64,000 bases of DNA from Streptomyces lincolnensis (lineage in GTDB: Bacteria; Actinomycetota; Actinomycetes; Streptomycetales; Streptomycetaceae), in the NCBI RefSeq assembly GCF_021173675.1, contig NZ_JAIHON010000007.1:372001-436000 (forward strand), in the 5' to 3' direction. The notes under the pieces were generated by a model that saw nothing but the letters and a program-made list of their open reading frames with translations, was not told the origin of the DNA and searched no databases. The position numbers were made by a program, and so were the translations under genes. Shown piece after piece: positions 26,411 through 35,210 of the stretch (its first letter is position 1; every line of letters begins with the position of its first letter).

Positions 26411-26983
26411 GTGCCCGGCCAACGATCCATCACGCAAGCCGAGAAGCTGGCGGAGGCCAAACTCGGCGGCATCCCCGTCCGCCACGAACAGATGGCCGTC
26501 GTCGCCAACATCTACCGCGCCGCCTCGGCGGTACGACAGCACCTGGAGAACTCCGTGCTGCGCGGCGCGGACCTGACCTGGACGGCGTTCGTCGTCCTGT
26601 GGGTGGTCTGGGTCTGGGGCGAGTCGGAGACCCGGCACGTGGCGGAGGAGGCGGGCATCTCCAAGGGCACCCTCACCGGCGTCTCACGGACCCTGGAGAA
26701 GCGCGGACTGATCAAGCGGGCCGGCCACCCCACCGACGGCAGGCTGGTCCTGCTCAGCCTGACCGAGGAGGGCGAGGAGCTGATGCGGCGCGTCTTCCCC
26801 GCCTTCAACGAGGAGGAGGCCTTCGTCACCGCACGGCTCGACGACGAGGACTGCCGTACCGTCGCCGACGGCCTGCGGCGCGTCGTCCTCCAGGTCGAGG
26901 AACACGGCGAGGAACGCCGTCTCACCCTCCTCGACGGAGCGCCCCCGGCACCGCGCCGCAGCGGACGGCGGGCCCAGGGCTGA
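26411..26983 (+). CDS. MarR-family transcriptional regulator
   Basis: A 190-residue winged-helix regulator. Residues about 25-140 form the MarR fold, with the recognition region HVAEEAGISKGTLTGVSRTLEKRGLIKR and the wing HPTDGRLVLLSLTEEG. GTG 26411 has AAGGAG seven bases before it. It is divergent from the HAD gene and convergent with the PuuD operon, from whose end it is separated by only 21 bases. It may control that operon or the HAD gene; the sequence does not decide. Confidence 0.85.
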   Translation: MPGQRSITQAEKLAEAKLGGIPVRHEQMAVVANIYRAASAVRQHLENSVLRGADLTWTAFVVLWVVWVWGESETRHVAEEAGISKGTLTGVSRTLEKRGLIKRAGHPTDGRLVLLSLTEEGEELMRRVFPAFNEEEAFVTARLDDEDCRTVADGLRRVVLQVEEHGEERRLTLLDGAPPAPRRSGRRAQG

Positions 26984-27004
26984 GCCCGCGCCGCCGTGCC
27001 GGTG

Positions 27005-27718
27005 TCAGCGGCTGTTCCGGGCCGCAGTGACGAAGGCGTCGAACAGGCCCTGTTGGGCGGGATCCTCGTGGGCGGTGTCCTCCGGGTGCCACTGGACGGC
27101 GGTGAACCAGCCGGGGGCGGCGGGGAGTTCGAGACCCTCCACGGTGCCGTCGGCGGCGCGTGCGGTGACCGTGGCGCCGGGGGCGGCGCGGGACACGCGC
27201 TGGTGGTGGTAGCAGGACGCGTCCAACTTCTGCGCACCGGTGGCCTGTTCCAGCAGGGTGCCGGGACGGACGGCCACCGGGTGCACGAGGTGCCGGTGTT
27301 CGTGTGCGGGGCCGCCCATGTCCTGCTCCAGGGTGCCGCCGAGGGCGACGTTGACGACCTGGAGGCCGCGGCAGACCGCCAGGAGGGGCAGGCCCAGGTC
27401 CAGGGCGTGGCGTGCGACGTCGAGGTCGAAGGCGTCCTGGACCTCGTCCACGTCGTAGACGCTGTCGTGGGTGTCGGCGGCGCCGTAGCGGTGCGGGGCG
27501 AGGTCACCGCCGCCGGGCAGCAGGACGCCGTCGAAACGGGTGAGGCGGGAGGCGGCCCCGGAGGCCGCGGGATGGATGCTCGCCGGTTCGCCGCCCGCGC
27601 GCCAGACGGCCTCGACGAGGGCACGGGCGTTGACCTCGGCGGCGTACCGCAGCGCGGAGGTGGTGGCGGCGAAGCGGGCGGGGATCGCGATGAGCGGCCG
27701 TGGGGACGTCGTCGTCAC
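27005..27718 (-). CDS. puuD: Gamma-glutamyl-GABA hydrolase (class I GATase-like)
   Basis: A 237-residue peptidase C26-type enzyme that splits gamma-glutamyl-GABA into glutamate and GABA. The nucleophile Cys116 is in LLAVCRGLQ, the catalytic His in AVQWHPEDT, and GVLLPGGGDLAP (64-75) is the family signature. GTG 27718 overlaps the upstream gene's TGA, so it is translated with the aldehyde dehydrogenase. Its product, GABA, is the substrate of gabT at 13724. Confidence 0.83.
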   Translation of the reverse strand: MTTTSPRPLIAIPARFAATTSALRYAAEVNARALVEAVWRAGGEPASIHPAASGAASRLTRFDGVLLPGGGDLAPHRYGAADTHDSVYDVDEVQDAFDLDVARHALDLGLPLLAVCRGLQVVNVALGGTLEQDMGGPAHEHRHLVHPVAVRPGTLLEQATGAQKLDASCYHHQRVSRAAPGATVTARAADGTVEGLELPAAPGWFTAVQWHPEDTAHEDPAQQGLFDAFVTAARNSR

Positions 27719-29205
27719 AGCTGGATCCAGGTGGTCTTCAGTTCGGTGTACTTCTCCAGGGCGTGGGCGGACTTGTCGCGGCCGTTGCCCGACTGCTTCA
27801 TGCCGCCGAAGGGGACGGTCAGGTCGCCCTCCTCGTAGCAGTTGACCCAGACGGTTCCTGCCTTGAGCGTGCGCGAGACCCGGTGGGCGGTGGACAGGTC
27901 GGAGGTCCACAGCCCGGCGGCGAGGCCGTACTCGGTGGCGTTGGCCAGTCGTACGGCCTCGTCGAGGTCGTCGAAGGTGAGCACGGACAGCACCGGGCCG
28001 AAGATCTCCTCGCGGGCCAGCCGCATCCCCGGGTCCACCCGGTCGAAGACGGTGGGGCGCAGGTAGCTGCCGCCGGACTCGGCCAGCGTGCGGCCGCCGC
28101 CGGCCCGCAGCCGGGCGCCTTCCTCCAGCCCGGTGCCGATGTGGCCGAGGACGCGCCCGAGATGGCTCTCGCCCACCAGCGCGCCCATCTCGGTGGCCGG
28201 GTCGAGCGGATCGCCGACCCGCAGCTCGCCCGCCCGGGCCACGATCGCCTCGGTGACGCGGTCGGCGACGGAGGAGTGCACGAGCAGCCGGGAGGGCGCG
28301 GTGCACATCTCGCCCTGGTTGAAGAAGATGCCCCAGGCTGCCGTGGCGGCGGCCTTCTCCAGGTCGGGGGCGTCGGGAAGGATGATGTTCGGTGATTTGC
28401 CGCCGAGTTCGAGCCAGACGCGCTTGAGGTTGGAGTCGGCGGCGTACCGCAGGAAGTGGCGTCCTACGGCGGTGGAGCCGGTGAAGGCCAGGACATCGAC
28501 GTCGGGATGGAGGCCGAGCGCCCGGCCGGTCACCGGCCCGTCTCCGGTCACGACGTTGAGCACACCCGGCGGCAGCCCGGCCTCGGTGGCGATCCGGCCC
28601 AGCAGCAGGGCGGACAGCGGTGAGTTCTCCGAGGGCTTCAGGACGACCGTGCAGCCCGCGGCCAGGGCCGGCGCGACCTTCCAACTCGCCAGCGTCAGGG
28701 GGAAGTTCCACGGGACGACCGCGCCGACGACACCTGCCGGTTCCCGGGTGACCAGGGCGAGTGCGTCCGGGGAGGTGTGGGGCGACTCGTCGGTGAGTTT
28801 GCCGGCGAGCTGGCCGTACCAGCGGAAGGTGGTGATCGCGGCGCGCAGTTCGACGGCGTACGCGTCCGAGATCGGCTTGCCCATCTCCAGGCTGATGGTC
28901 AGGGCGAGGTCCTCCCGCCGCTCTTCGAGCAGTTCGGCGACGCGCAGCAGGATCCGGCCGCGGTCGGCGGGCGCGAGGCGGGGCCAGGGGCCGGAGTCGA
29001 AGGCGCGGCGTGCGGCGGCCACGGCCAGGTCGACCTCGGCCGGGCCGGCGTCGGCGACGTCGCGCAGCACCTGTCCGTCGCGGGGTGAGACGACCGCGAA
29101 GGCGGCGCCTCCGCCCGGCTCGTCCGTCCCGTCGATGTGGTGCTGGGTGGGCAGGGTCAGCTCCTTGGCACGACGCAGCAGGTCGTCGTGGGCGAGGGCC
29201 GGCAT
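27715..29205 (-). CDS. puuC: Gamma-glutamyl-gamma-aminobutyraldehyde dehydrogenase
   Basis: A 496-residue aldehyde dehydrogenase. Catalytic Cys301 is in NQGEMCTAPSR, Glu266 in LELGGKSPN, the cofactor loop FTGSTAVG at 241-248, and PWNFP at 165-169. The NQGEMCTA form and its place between a permease and PuuD fit PuuC, which oxidises the aldehyde derived from gamma-glutamyl-putrescine. AGGAG lies five bases before the ATG. The glutamyl-putrescine synthetase and oxidase (PuuA, PuuB) needed to complete the path are not in this window. Confidence 0.78.
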   Translation of the reverse strand: MPALAHDDLLRRAKELTLPTQHHIDGTDEPGGGAAFAVVSPRDGQVLRDVADAGPAEVDLAVAAARRAFDSGPWPRLAPADRGRILLRVAELLEERREDLALTISLEMGKPISDAYAVELRAAITTFRWYGQLAGKLTDESPHTSPDALALVTREPAGVVGAVVPWNFPLTLASWKVAPALAAGCTVVLKPSENSPLSALLLGRIATEAGLPPGVLNVVTGDGPVTGRALGLHPDVDVLAFTGSTAVGRHFLRYAADSNLKRVWLELGGKSPNIILPDAPDLEKAAATAAWGIFFNQGEMCTAPSRLLVHSSVADRVTEAIVARAGELRVGDPLDPATEMGALVGESHLGRVLGHIGTGLEEGARLRAGGGRTLAESGGSYLRPTVFDRVDPGMRLAREEIFGPVLSVLTFDDLDEAVRLANATEYGLAAGLWTSDLSTAHRVSRTLKAGTVWVNCYEEGDLTVPFGGMKQSGNGRDKSAHALEKYTELKTTWIQL

Positions 29206-29269
29206 GGGCGCTCCTACGGGGTTCGCGGGGTGAGGGGGAGGACCGGGTGGAACGGGCGGGACGGTGCGG

Positions 29270-30727
29270 TCAGCCCGTGGCGGCAGGCCGGCCGCGCGTG
29301 AGCCGTGCCACGACGAGCCCCGCGAGCAGCACCGCCGGCACGGTGAGCTGGAGCCAGAGGGCGGTGGTCCGGTCGCCGCCGATGAGCGTGGTGAAGTTCT
29401 GGATGATCAGCCAGATCGCCCCGGCGATGCCCAGCGCGCCCAGTACCGGAGCGACCAGCGTGTTCCAGGGCCGGGTGTCGGCGCCGGAGCGGCGGAAGAA
29501 GACGACCACGGAGACGGAGGTCAGGAAGTACAGGAGCATGATCCCCAGCACGGCGACCCCGCTGAACCAGGAGAAGAGCGTCAGCACCGGGTCCTTGCCC
29601 AGCATCGCGAACGGCATCACGAGGGCCAGCGCGATCACCGTCTGCACCAGGCCGGCCGCCCAGGGGGAGTGGCGCCGGTTGAGCGCGGTCAGCCGGTGCG
29701 GCAGCAGCCCTTCACGGCCCAGGGAGAACAGGTACCGGTTGGCCGAGTTGTGGAAGGCGAGGATGCCGGCGAAGAGCGAGGTGGCCAGCAGGATGGGCAG
29801 CACATCGCCGGTCCAGGCGCCGAACCGCGCGGCGATGGGCGCGAAGACGAAGCCGGCGGCGTCGCCGGACTCCAGCGCCGCTCCCGCCTCGGCCGTCGCC
29901 CGGGACGCCCCGTGCGCGGAGACCAGCATCCACGAGGTGAAGGCGAAGAAGCAGGTGATCACCGCGACCGACAGGTAGGTGGCCCGGGGGACCGTCCTGC
30001 TCGGTTCGCGGGCCTCCTCGCCGTAGATGGCGGTGGCCTCGAAGCCGAACATCGACGCCACGGCGAACATCAGGGCCACCCCCGGAGCCCCCTGGAGTGC
30101 GGCGGACGGCGAGAAGCTGCCGGTCAGGCCGAGCCCCTCCGGGCCGCCGCCCTTGAAGAAGGTCACGAGGGCGAAGGCGATGAGGATGCTGAACTCCGCC
30201 AGCACGAACACGGCCAGGACCTTGGCGCCCATCTCGATCCCGGCGGTGCCGAGGACCTGGACCGCCGCCATGGTGACCAGCGTCCAGACCCACCAGGCGA
30301 TGTGGACATCGGCGTAGTGCGCCACCAGGGAGCTGACCGTGGCGCCGTAGAGCCCGTACATGGCGGCCTGGATCGCGCAGTAGGCGAAGAGGGCGACGCC
30401 GGCGCTCCCGGAGCCGGCGGAGCGGCCCAGCCCTTTGCCGATGTACGTGTAGAAGGCGCCGGCGTCCACCACGTGGCGGCCCATGGCCACGAAGCCGATG
30501 GAGAACAGCAGGACCACGGCGCCGGCCGCGAGGTACGCGGCGGGAGTCCCGGCACCGTTGCCGATGGCGACGGCGATGGGGACGGCTCCGGCGATCCCGG
30601 TGAGCGGTGCCTGGGCGGAGAGGACGAAGAAGAGGATGCCCAGGACGCCCAGGGAATCGGGCTTGAGCCTGCCTGTCGTGGAGGAATCGTACGCGGAGTG
30701 CGGGGCGAGCGCCGTCTGACTGTCCAC
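29270..30727 (-). CDS. APC-family amino acid/polyamine permease
   Basis: A 485-residue integral membrane protein with about 12 hydrophobic helices. The first helix region reads LFFVLSAQAPLTGIAG, and GFEATAIYGEEAREPSRTVPRATY is the classic APC loop. It is the first gene of the operon with PuuC and PuuD (64-base gap), so putrescine, GABA or gamma-glutamyl amides are the likely cargo. GTG 30727 has AGGTGA six bases upstream. An inverted TGTCNAAACG motif upstream (30770-30816) may be its operator. Confidence 0.85.
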   Translation of the reverse strand: MDSQTALAPHSAYDSSTTGRLKPDSLGVLGILFFVLSAQAPLTGIAGAVPIAVAIGNGAGTPAAYLAAGAVVLLFSIGFVAMGRHVVDAGAFYTYIGKGLGRSAGSGSAGVALFAYCAIQAAMYGLYGATVSSLVAHYADVHIAWWVWTLVTMAAVQVLGTAGIEMGAKVLAVFVLAEFSILIAFALVTFFKGGGPEGLGLTGSFSPSAALQGAPGVALMFAVASMFGFEATAIYGEEAREPSRTVPRATYLSVAVITCFFAFTSWMLVSAHGASRATAEAGAALESGDAAGFVFAPIAARFGAWTGDVLPILLATSLFAGILAFHNSANRYLFSLGREGLLPHRLTALNRRHSPWAAGLVQTVIALALVMPFAMLGKDPVLTLFSWFSGVAVLGIMLLYFLTSVSVVVFFRRSGADTRPWNTLVAPVLGALGIAGAIWLIIQNFTTLIGGDRTTALWLQLTVPAVLLAGLVVARLTRGRPAATG

Positions 30728-30769
30728 TCGGATCACCTGTCGGGGACGGGGAGGGATGAGGGTCGTTTC

Positions 30770-30816
30770 TGTCCAAACGAATTGCCTCATCGTGAACGGG
30801 AACTATCCGTTTGACA
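30770..30816. promoter_or_regulatory. Inverted TGTC-AAACG sites upstream of the permease operon
   Basis: TGTCCAAACG (30770-30779) and CCGTTTGACA (30807-30816) are inverted copies differing at one or two bases, about four helical turns apart centre to centre. On the minus strand TTGTCA, 17 bases and CACGAT form a possible promoter overlapping the right half. It looks like a repressor site for the permease-puuC-puuD operon. Confidence 0.45.
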
Positions 30817-31005
30817 AGGGGGCGGACGAAGATTTCCGGCCGTCACCGAGGGGGTCGTGGCCGGATCTGCTCGGTGCGCGACGAAAGACGCCGGACGCCG
30901 GGCGTCCGAGGATGTCGAGAACGTGTCACCGGCTCCGTCCCAGGGACATCAGCGGCCACCACCGGCCGCACAGGGAAGCCGCACATGGAAGAAGGAGAGA
31001 CCGGC

Positions 31006-31446
31006 ATGGCTGTTCAGCGGATGGACAACGTCGGCATCGTCGTCGAGGACATGGACGCCGCCATCGCGTTCTTCGTGGAACTCGGGTTGGAGCTGGAGGG
31101 CAGGGCGGAGGTCAAGGGCCTCGTCGCCGACCAGTGCACCGGACTCGACGGCGTCCACTGCGACGTCGCGATGGTCCGGACCCCGGACGGTCACAGCCGA
31201 CTCGAACTGGCGAGGTACCGCAGCCCCGCGGCGACCGGCGCCGGGCCGCGCAACCGGCCGCACAACATTCTGGGCACGCACCGCGTGATGTTCGCCGTCG
31301 ACGACATCGAGGACACGGTGGCCCGCCTGCGGCCACACGGCGCCGAACTCGTCGGCGAGATCGCCCGGTTCGAGGACAGCTACCTGCTCTGCTACGTCCG
31401 CGGCCCGGAGGGCATCATCGTCGGACTGGCCGAGCAGCTGGGCTGA
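31006..31446 (+). CDS. VOC (glyoxalase/bleomycin-resistance fold) protein
   Basis: A 146-residue protein with two beta-alpha-beta-beta-beta halves: MDNVGIVVEDMDAAIAFFVELGLEL opens the first and HRVMFAVDDIEDTVARLRPHGAEL the second, ending in YVRGPEGIIVGLAEQL. This is the vicinal oxygen chelate fold. GAAGGAGAG lies eight bases before the ATG. VOC members include lyases, dioxygenases and drug-binding proteins; no substrate can be chosen. It is a single gene followed by a hairpin. Confidence 0.82.
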   Translation: MAVQRMDNVGIVVEDMDAAIAFFVELGLELEGRAEVKGLVADQCTGLDGVHCDVAMVRTPDGHSRLELARYRSPAATGAGPRNRPHNILGTHRVMFAVDDIEDTVARLRPHGAELVGEIARFEDSYLLCYVRGPEGIIVGLAEQLG

Positions 31447-31503
31447 GCGAGGGCCGCCGCGGGCTGTACGGGGACCCCGCTTCAGCGGGCCCGGCCCGGC
31501 GTG

Positions 31504-31531
31504 GGCCGCCCCCCGCGGAGGAGGGGCGGCC
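31504..31531. terminator. Hairpin between the VOC gene and helR
   Basis: GGCCGCCCC (31504-31512) pairs with GGGGCGGCC (31523-31531) across a 10-base loop. It sits between two convergent genes and can serve both. Confidence 0.6.
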
Positions 31532-31537
31532 GTCCGG

Positions 31538-31583
31538 TCCGGATCAGGCGGTGCTGAGGATCCGGATCAGGCGGTGCTGAGGA
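31538..31583. repeat. 23-bp perfect tandem duplication at the helR 3' end
   Basis: Two adjacent, identical 23-base copies (31538-31560 and 31561-31583). The right copy contains the last codons and stop of helR; the left copy is a non-coding duplicate, so both encode the same C-terminal residues (LSTA) followed by a stop on the minus strand. Confidence 0.9.
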
Positions 31584-33744
31584 TCACGAGCCGCTGGGTC
31601 GCTCGCGTCATCGCGACATAGCGGTCGACCGCGCCCTCGATGCCCTCGCCGAAGTCCTGCGGGTCGACCAGGACGACCAGGTCGAACTCCATCCCCTTCG
31701 ACAGCTCCGGGGACAGCGACCGGACCCGGGACGTCGCCCGGAAGGCGGGATCGCCGATGACGCAGGCGATCCCGTCGTCGTGCTCGGCGAGCCAGCCGTC
31801 GAGGACCGCGTCCAGGTCCGCGGCGGATCCGTGGCCGACGGGGACGCCGCCGCTGCGGATGGAGGTCGGGACGTTGGCGTCCGGGAGCGCGGCCCGGATG
31901 ATGGGCTCGGCCGCCGCCATGATCTCCTCGGGCGTCCGGTAGTTGACGGTCAGGGAGGCCAGGTCGATCCGGTCGAAGCCGACCCGCTCCAGCCGCTCCC
32001 GCCACGACTCGGTGAACCCGTGCCGTGCCTGGGCACGGTCGCCGACGATGGTGAAGCTCCGCGACGGACACCGCAGCAGCAGCATCTGCCACTCCGCGTC
32101 CGTCAGTTCCTGGGCCTCGTCGACTACGACGTGCGCGAACGGCCCGGCGAGTCGGTCGGGGTCGGCGCCGGTCAACGCGGTCTCGTCCACCAGGGCGTCA
32201 TGGAAGTCCTCGCCGCGCAGCATCGTCACCAGACCCATGCCGTACTCGTCGTCCGCGACGGCGATCAGGCTGTCCACGACCGTGTTCATGCGTTCGCGTT
32301 CGGCGGCCAGGGCCGCCTCGTTGCGGCGCTTCTGCCGTGCCGCCTCCGGATCGCCCAGGCGCTGGCGTGCCGCGTCCAGCAGCGGCAGGTCGGAGACCGT
32401 CCAGGCCTGTCCGTCCGCGCGCTGGAGCAGCCGGACCTCGTCCCGGCTCAGCCAGGGAGCGCACATCCGCAGGTAGGCGGGGACCGTCCACAGGTCGGAG
32501 ACGAGGTCGGCCGCTTCGAGCAGCGGCCAGGCGCGGTTGAAGGCCGTCAGCAGTTCCCGGTTCTGCCGCAGCGACTTGCGCAGCAGCTCGGGCGAGACCT
32601 CGCCGTCCTCCGCCGAGGCGTCCCCCTCGTGCTTGTCCACCAGGAGGGTGAGCAGCTCCTCCCAGACCTGGCCCCGGCCCTCGTTGTGCGGTGTGCCGGG
32701 TTCCGCCGCCTCGAACGCCACGGCCCAGTCGGTGGGGGTCAGCAGGATGTCGGACCAGTGGGTGGTGACCGTCATCCCCTCGGTGGGCGGCTCCTCGTAG
32801 AACCTGACCGCCTTCTCGATCGCCTTCACCAGGTCCGCGGAGGACTTCAGACGGGCCACCTCCGGGTCGGTCTCGACCCCGGCCGAGGCGCCCTCGGCGA
32901 CCAGGTCCCGCAGGACGCAGGTCTGCACGCCCTCCTCGCCGAGGCTGGGCAGGACGTCGGAGACGTAGGCCAGATAGGGCCGGTGCGGGCCGACGAACAG
33001 GACGCCTCCCCGGCGGTGCCCCAGGCGTGGGTCGGAGTGCAGGAGGTAGGCGGAGCGGTGCAGGGCGACGACCGTCTTGCCGGTGCCCGGACCGCCGTCC
33101 ACCACCAGGGCGCCGCGGGATCCGGCGCGGATGATGGCGTCCTGGTCGGCCTGGATGGTGCCGAGCACGTCCCGCATCCGGGCGGAGCGGTCGCTGCCCA
33201 GGCTGGCGATGAAGGCGGACTGGTCGTCCAGCGCGGCGTGGTGCCCGGCGAAGGCGTCCGGGGTGAACACCTCGTCCCAGTAGTCGCCGATCCGGCCGCC
33301 GCTCCAGCGGTACCGGCGGCGGCTCGCCAGACCCATAGGGTTGGCGTGGGTGGCGCCGAAGAACGGCTCGGCGGCCGGCGAACGCCAGTCGACCAGCAGC
33401 TGGCGCCCCTCGCTGTCGGTCAGACCGAGCCGCCCGACGTACACGGGCTCGGGGTCGTCCGCGCCGACCATGTGTCCGAGGCACAGGTCCAGGCCGAAGC
33501 GGCGCAGGGTGCGCAGACGGGAGGTCAGACGGTGGATCTCGAGGTCCCGGTCCATCGCCTCCTGGCCGATGCCGCCGGGCGCCCTGCGGGCGGTGTCGAG
33601 GCGGTCGGTCAGCTCGGCGATCGTCTGCTCCAGGCACGCGGCGATGGCGGCGAAGTGCCGCTCGTCGTCGGCGATCAGCGCCGGGTCGGCCTTGGCGGCG
33701 AGGCGGTCGGGAAGGGCGAAGGCGCTGGAGGTCAGGGGTGTCAC
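31567..33744 (-). CDS. helR: RNA polymerase recycling motor ATPase HelR (HelD family)
   Basis: A 725-residue UvrD-like ATPase. The N-terminal region (30-90) is helical, as in the HelD arm. VDWRSPAAEPFF (118-129) is a HelD hallmark. A Q-box (IQADQDAIIR) precedes Walker A GGPGTGKT (217-224), and the Walker B region reads HVVVDEAQELTDAEW. C-terminal helicase motifs follow (LTVNYRTPEEI, VAMTRATQRLVIL). Known family: HelR displaces rifamycin-blocked RNA polymerase and gives rifampicin tolerance in Streptomyces. GTG 33744 has GGAG eight bases upstream. It follows the glycosyltransferase gene by 50 bases, presumably in one RAE-controlled transcript. Confidence 0.83.
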   Translation of the reverse strand: MTPLTSSAFALPDRLAAKADPALIADDERHFAAIAACLEQTIAELTDRLDTARRAPGGIGQEAMDRDLEIHRLTSRLRTLRRFGLDLCLGHMVGADDPEPVYVGRLGLTDSEGRQLLVDWRSPAAEPFFGATHANPMGLASRRRYRWSGGRIGDYWDEVFTPDAFAGHHAALDDQSAFIASLGSDRSARMRDVLGTIQADQDAIIRAGSRGALVVDGGPGTGKTVVALHRSAYLLHSDPRLGHRRGGVLFVGPHRPYLAYVSDVLPSLGEEGVQTCVLRDLVAEGASAGVETDPEVARLKSSADLVKAIEKAVRFYEEPPTEGMTVTTHWSDILLTPTDWAVAFEAAEPGTPHNEGRGQVWEELLTLLVDKHEGDASAEDGEVSPELLRKSLRQNRELLTAFNRAWPLLEAADLVSDLWTVPAYLRMCAPWLSRDEVRLLQRADGQAWTVSDLPLLDAARQRLGDPEAARQKRRNEAALAAERERMNTVVDSLIAVADDEYGMGLVTMLRGEDFHDALVDETALTGADPDRLAGPFAHVVVDEAQELTDAEWQMLLLRCPSRSFTIVGDRAQARHGFTESWRERLERVGFDRIDLASLTVNYRTPEEIMAAAEPIIRAALPDANVPTSIRSGGVPVGHGSAADLDAVLDGWLAEHDDGIACVIGDPAFRATSRVRSLSPELSKGMEFDLVVLVDPQDFGEGIEGAVDRYVAMTRATQRLVILSTA

Positions 33745-33794
33745 GGCATCAGCTCCGATAGGTGGTCGGGTGGGGGCTCGGCGGTCCCGCGCGC

Positions 33795-35036
33795 TCACGC
33801 GGGTACCGGCGGGCTGTCCCCGCTGATCTCGTCGAGCAGTAGTCGGGCGGCCACCGTCGTCCCGTCGGCGCGGATCGTGCCGGCGACGGCGGTGGCTCGT
33901 GTGCGGGTCTCGGGGGTCAGGGCCGTCTCGAGCGCGGCCGACAGGGAGGTGAGGGTGGGGGTCGGACCGTCGTGGGCGGCGCCGATCCCCAGGTCGGCGA
34001 CCCGGCCGGCCCAGTACGGCTGGTCCGCCAGCTGGGGCACCACCACCTGGGGCGCACCGGCCCGGGCGGCGGTCGTCGTGGTGCCCGCGCCGCCATGGTG
34101 TACGACGGCGGCCACGCGGGAGAACAGTACCTGGTGGTTGGTCTCGCCGACGGCGAAGCAGTCCTCCGCCTCGTCGACCAGCGCCAGCTCGGCCCAGCCC
34201 CGGGAGAGCAGGACACGGCGGCCCTGCGCGCGGACCGCCTCGACGACCACCCGGGCGGCGTCCGGCGACGCGTGCAGAGGCATGCTGCCGAAGCCCACGT
34301 ACACCGGGGGCTCGCCCGCCTCCAGGAACGCCACGAGGTCCTCGGGAAGAGGCCGCTCGTCGGGCAGGTACCACGCGCCGGGCTGGACGACATCGAGCTC
34401 CGGCCGGTCCAGCAACGGGTCCAGGACCGGATCCGTCGCCACCCACGGCCGCTTGCCGAGGACGTAGTCACGGACGCCGTCCACCGGCGGCAGGCCGATC
34501 GACGCCCGGTTCGTGTTGAGCGCCTCACCGAACAGCGCGTCGATACTGCGGGCGTCCATGTCCCACAGCACCCGGTGGTCGGTCACCTCGGGCGGCAGCG
34601 GGTGCCCCGGATAGGCCATCGGCCGGTGGTGCGGCGACGGCACGGTCAGCTGCTGGAAGGTCACGGACGCGCTGGGGATGCCCAGCTTCTCGGCCACCGA
34701 CAGGGCCCCGGCCGCGGCCGGGATCGGGCCGGTCGCCAGCATCGCATCGCAGTCCTCGGCCGCCTCGGTGAGAGCGTCGAGCTGGGCGGCGATCACGGCC
34801 GCCGCGCGCTGGGGCAGGTTCGACGCCGAGGGGGCCGTGGACGACTTCATCAGCGCCCGGGCCGACGGACCGACCGCCACCACCGGCACACCCACACCGG
34901 CCAGCCGCCGCGCGAACTCCTCGTCGGACGGCGCGCACATCCGTACCTCGGCGCCGCGCTCGCGCAGCGCCACCGCGAGTCCCGCCATCGGTTCGACGTC
35001 TCCACGCGACCCAAAGGTCGACAACAGCACACGCAC
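33795..35036 (-). CDS. rgt: Rifamycin glycosyltransferase-like UGT
   Basis: A 413-residue GT1-fold glycosyltransferase. It starts VLLSTFGSRGDVEPMAGLAVAL, the acceptor-domain opening of MGT/UGT enzymes. The C-terminal nucleotide-sugar site reads VVHHGGAGTTTTAARAGAPQVVVPQLADQPYW. Upstream on the same strand, 60 bases before GTG 35036, is a rifamycin-associated element, and helR follows directly. Known biology: RAE-linked glycosyltransferases (Rgt) inactivate rifampicin by glucosylating its ansa chain. The RAE and helR make this assignment much stronger than the sequence alone, which could fit a macrolide glycosyltransferase. GGGGAGA precedes the start. Confidence 0.75.
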   Translation of the reverse strand: MRVLLSTFGSRGDVEPMAGLAVALRERGAEVRMCAPSDEEFARRLAGVGVPVVAVGPSARALMKSSTAPSASNLPQRAAAVIAAQLDALTEAAEDCDAMLATGPIPAAAGALSVAEKLGIPSASVTFQQLTVPSPHHRPMAYPGHPLPPEVTDHRVLWDMDARSIDALFGEALNTNRASIGLPPVDGVRDYVLGKRPWVATDPVLDPLLDRPELDVVQPGAWYLPDERPLPEDLVAFLEAGEPPVYVGFGSMPLHASPDAARVVVEAVRAQGRRVLLSRGWAELALVDEAEDCFAVGETNHQVLFSRVAAVVHHGGAGTTTTAARAGAPQVVVPQLADQPYWAGRVADLGIGAAHDGPTPTLTSLSAALETALTPETRTRATAVAGTIRADGTTVAARLLLDEISGDSPPVPA

Positions 35037-35096
35037 TTCGTGAATCTCCCCGTTTTCGCAGGTTCTGGCTTGAGGCCGTTGATTCTGCGGTACGAC

Positions 35097-35118
35097 GGGG
35101 GCCTTGCCGCAAGCCCCC
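35097..35118 (-). promoter_or_regulatory. Rifamycin-associated element (RAE)
   Basis: On the minus strand the site reads GGGGCTTGCGGCAAGGCCCC (flanked by one more G and C), an interrupted inverted repeat that agrees with the RAE described upstream of rifamycin-inducible resistance genes. It lies between a TTATAG that could be part of the -10 and the rgt start codon. It should make rgt-helR inducible by rifamycins. Confidence 0.78.
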
Positions 35119-35210
35119 TGGTGCGCTATAAGTTGAGAGTGGAAAGGAGTCGGTGACCCCTTTCCTTTTCTTTTTGCCGACTCCTGTGACTGATGTTGCA
35201 CACTCTTCCC

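Noticed and set aside
26308..26440. Short upstream reading frame before the MarR gene
   Set aside because: Out of frame, no ribosome site, and it overlaps the well-supported MarR start.
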